Origin: Listeria goaensis
GTDB taxonomy: Bacteria > Bacillota > Bacilli > Lactobacillales > Listeriaceae
Reading direction: 5' to 3'
DNA: 64,000 nt
Assembly (NCBI RefSeq): GCF_900186125.1
Contig: NZ_FYBQ01000002.1
Location: 62,001-126,000, forward strand
The notes beneath the pieces are model-generated. The model searched no databases and had not been told where the DNA came from. It worked only from the letters and a program-made list of their open reading frames with translations. A program made the position numbers and the translations under genes. This document shows positions 62,330-64,000 of this stretch, piece after piece (within the stretch, counting starts at the first letter, position 1; the number at the start of each line of letters is the position of its first letter).

Positions 62330-63119
62330 CTTCACCAAACCATTTTTCGGAAATCTTTTGTAATGTGCCGTCTTCTTTCATCGCTTTAATTTCCTTATCA
62401 AATGGCGCTTTTAACCCTGTATCTTTACGAAAAGCGAAAGCAGAGCTGCTCGTTTCTTGATCGAGTTCGGCAGCAATTTTAATATCTTTATCGCCCGTTT
62501 CTTGAATATAATCTAAAACCGCAAGTTTGTCATTGACCGTTGCGTCTACGCGCCCTTGTTTAATGAGCTCAAGCGACTGCGCTAGCCCTTCCACGGACTG
62601 AATATCTGCATTCGCATCTTTTGCGATTTGGCCATAGTTACTGGTTAAACTTTGGGCTACTTTGACGCCTTTTAAATCATCAATCGATTGAATCGAATCA
62701 TTATCCTTAGCGGTCACAATAACGGCCGTGCTTTTCGAGTATGGCAGTGACAAATCATATTTCTTTTCACGTTCGGCGTTAATCCCAACTTGGTTGGCAA
62801 TCACATCAAAACGCGATGCATTTAATCCAGCGAACATCGAGTCCCACTGAGTTTCTTCAAATTTCGTTTTAATGCCTAAACGTTTAGCTACTTCATTAAT
62901 CACATCAATATCATAACCGGTTAATTTATTCGTTTTACTATCATGAAAAGTGAATGGACGATAAGTTCCTTCCGTTCCGACAGTGATCACACCATCTTTT
63001 TTCACTTGATCATAGATTGAATCATCAGCTGATTTTGAATCGCCCCCGTCTGAACTCGAGCAAGCTACAAGAACCACAGCAAGAAGAGATGTAAATAAAA
63101 CGGCAAGTAATTTTTTCAT
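62316..63119 (-). CDS. Cystine-type ABC transporter substrate-binding lipoprotein
   Basis: Membrane-anchored extracytoplasmic binding protein of 267 residues. Lipobox VVLVACS gives lipidated Cys20. The SBP_bac_3 domain shows [37 protein letters not shown] and a ligand-loop [26 protein letters not shown], which best fits L-cystine binders such as TcyA/TcyK. The operon order binding protein-permease-ATPase is standard. No T-box or S-box was recognised upstream. Confidence 0.88.
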   Translation of the reverse strand: MKKLLAVLFTSLLAVVLVACSSSDGGDSKSADDSIYDQVKKDGVITVGTEGTYRPFTFHDSKTNKLTGYDIDVINEVAKRLGIKTKFEETQWDSMFAGLNASRFDVIANQVGINAEREKKYDLSLPYSKSTAVIVTAKDNDSIQSIDDLKGVKVAQSLTSNYGQIAKDANADIQSVEGLAQSLELIKQGRVDATVNDKLAVLDYIQETGDKDIKIAAELDQETSSSAFAFRKDTGLKAPFDKEIKAMKEDGTLQKISEKWFGEDVTN

Positions 63120-63297
63120 TTTGAAACGCTCCTTTTTTGTGTCAGACCTTCAGAAAATCAAACTATTCCGATTTAAATAGAAGGGATTGACTTCATACAT
63201 AAATTGATTTTAGCAATTCTGTGTTCATTTTAGGTAAATTTCCTATTTTTTGCAAGCAAATCGACTTACCAAAGATAAGTGCGCGGCTCGCCATATA

Positions 63298-63326
63298 AAA
63301 AAAGCTAAAGCAATTAGGCTTTAGCT
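63298..63326 (-). terminator. Terminator of the YdbT-like gene
   Basis: AGCTAAAGC / GCTTTAGCT stem with a seven-base T-tract on the minus strand, overlapping the stop codon at 63321. Confidence 0.85.
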
Positions 63327-64000
63327 CTCAGGGCGATACCAGGCGTATAGTTCAGTTGTTTGTTCGTCGCCTAAATAGCGCAGGTAGGCGGCTGTACTGC
63401 TGTTACCGGATTTAATCGCGATTTGGATATGGTTGGTTTTGCTTTTTGCCATCCACACACTTTGGCGTACGTGCATCGCTTGAATGCGTTCTTTGCGAAC
63501 TAGATGCGATGTTTTAGACAGAAACGGTCTGGATCTAAAAAGAACGGTTCCGCTTGCAAAATGAAATCCCGTGGCGCGGTAGCTAAGAATGGCTTTTAGT
63601 ACGGCTAGAGCCGGTAAAATGAGTGCGATGAAGCCAAGTGGATAAAACAGCACGCTTGCTACGATGGCCGGAATGATGGTCCAGATGAAATAAATCCAGA
63701 TGAAGCGTTTTAAGCTTGATTTTGGCGCATTTTTTAGCGCCTCATTCGGCACATGATATTGCGGGAGCACGTCTTGAATGATTGTTAGTGCTTCTTTTTT
63801 CTTCATAATCGGGAGCATTAAAATATCGCCTGAATGTTCCTTGTCGCCAGAACTTCCTGCTGTAATTAGTTTGACGGCAACTAAACCGAGCATTTGGCGA
63901 AAAGGCGATTCGGTGATGATGACACCTTGAATTCGCTCCAAGCGGATAGTCGTGTGATTTCGTTGCAGCAAGCCCTTTTCAATTTCCAAATGATTCTCAA
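63321..64000 (-). CDS. YdbT-like bPH_2 domain membrane protein (C-terminal part)
   Basis: The frame runs off the window edge, so only the C-terminal 226 codons or so are seen. It contains a bPH_2 (bacterial pleckstrin-like) repeat, HTTIRLERIQGVIITESPFRQMLGLVAVKLITAGS, two membrane helices (about WIYFIWTIIPAIVASVLFYPLGFIALILPAL) and a second bPH_2 repeat, SHLVRKERIQAMHVRQSVWMAKSKTNHIQIAI. This is the layout of YdbT-type proteins that modulate membrane or secretion stress in Bacillus. Confidence 0.8.
   Translation of the reverse strand, partial: ENHLEIEKGLLQRNHTTIRLERIQGVIITESPFRQMLGLVAVKLITAGSSGDKEHSGDILMLPIMKKKEALTIIQDVLPQYHVPNEALKNAPKSSLKRFIWIYFIWTIIPAIVASVLFYPLGFIALILPALAVLKAILSYRATGFHFASGTVLFRSRPFLSKTSHLVRKERIQAMHVRQSVWMAKSKTNHIQIAIKSGNSSTAAYLRYLGDEQTTELYAWYRPES

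Noticed and set aside
63120-63300. Possible T-box, S-box or cysteine-responsive leader for the cystine ABC operon
   Set aside because: No T-box sequence, SAM aptamer core or convincing CymR site was seen.

Overview
The window looks like a chromosomal segment of a low-GC Firmicute of the family Listeriaceae (Listeria in the broad sense). Basis: Listeria-type gene content and protein lengths (SrtA, LtaS, the complete rsbR-S-T-U-V-W-sigB-rsbX operon behind mazEF, alr and acpS, the agmatine deiminase cluster, the ABC-F gene beside coaA), strong GGAGG ribosome sites with frequent TTG/GTG starts, and intrinsic terminators after most units. From memory, blocks match L. monocytogenes EGD-e lmo0884-0896, lmo0906-0929, lmo0036-0041 and lmo1934-1937. 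Those blocks are far apart in EGD-e, so this is probably a rearranged relative. The species cannot be fixed from sequence alone.

Layout. 1-7.3 kb: sortase A, a 3-methyladenine DNA glycosylase and the lipoteichoic acid synthase LtaS, then a DAACS carboxylate transporter, a CcpA-site-controlled SDR dehydrogenase and a stand-alone KdpD sensor protein without its kinase half. 7.3-12 kb: two self-regulated efflux modules, MarR/MATE with GTTAG operators and an ABC exporter with its TetR. 12-19 kb: pantothenate kinase, a DUF1980/permease pair, an Eis-like acetyltransferase, an ABC-F antibiotic-resistance ATPase with an attenuator leader, and PadR/DUF2812. 19-25.5 kb: formate channel, GyrI-like protein, YtrA-type GntR/DUF1648 pair, AI-2E family protein, phosphoglycerate mutase-like protein and glutathione reductase.

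25.6-33 kb: an agmatine catabolism operon (putrescine carbamoyltransferase, antiporter, two agmatine deiminases, carbamate kinase, RpiR regulator) behind a Crp/Fnr-family regulator. It imports agmatine, exports putrescine and yields ATP and ammonia, a typical acid-stress pathway. 33-38 kb: accessory region with an LRR/MucBP/LPXTG surface protein flanked by two gene remnants, a lost LPXTG tail and a truncated K+ channel, followed by an amino-acid permease. 38-44 kb: phosphatase, YdeI-like protein, leucine dehydrogenase, OsmC protein, and a flotillin cluster (short NfeD, FloA, a small membrane protein) whose last gene has its own promoter and a yybP-ykoY (Mn2+) riboswitch. 44-49 kb: 68-bp tandem repeats, hup, a tyrosine phosphatase, gpsA, der, tRNA-Ser and tRNA-Asn. 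49-57 kb: sprT, tex and the sigma-B operon with its stressosome. 57-64 kb: mazEF, alr, acpS, a heme-pathway oxidase, a cystine-type ABC transporter and the end of a YdbT-like protein.

No transposase, integrase, phage module or CRISPR array was seen. The least explained signals are the Mn2+ riboswitch in front of a Tim44-like/DUF2653 protein, a dispersed 19-base element at three transcript ends, the 68-bp tandem repeats downstream of hup, and the orphan KdpD protein.
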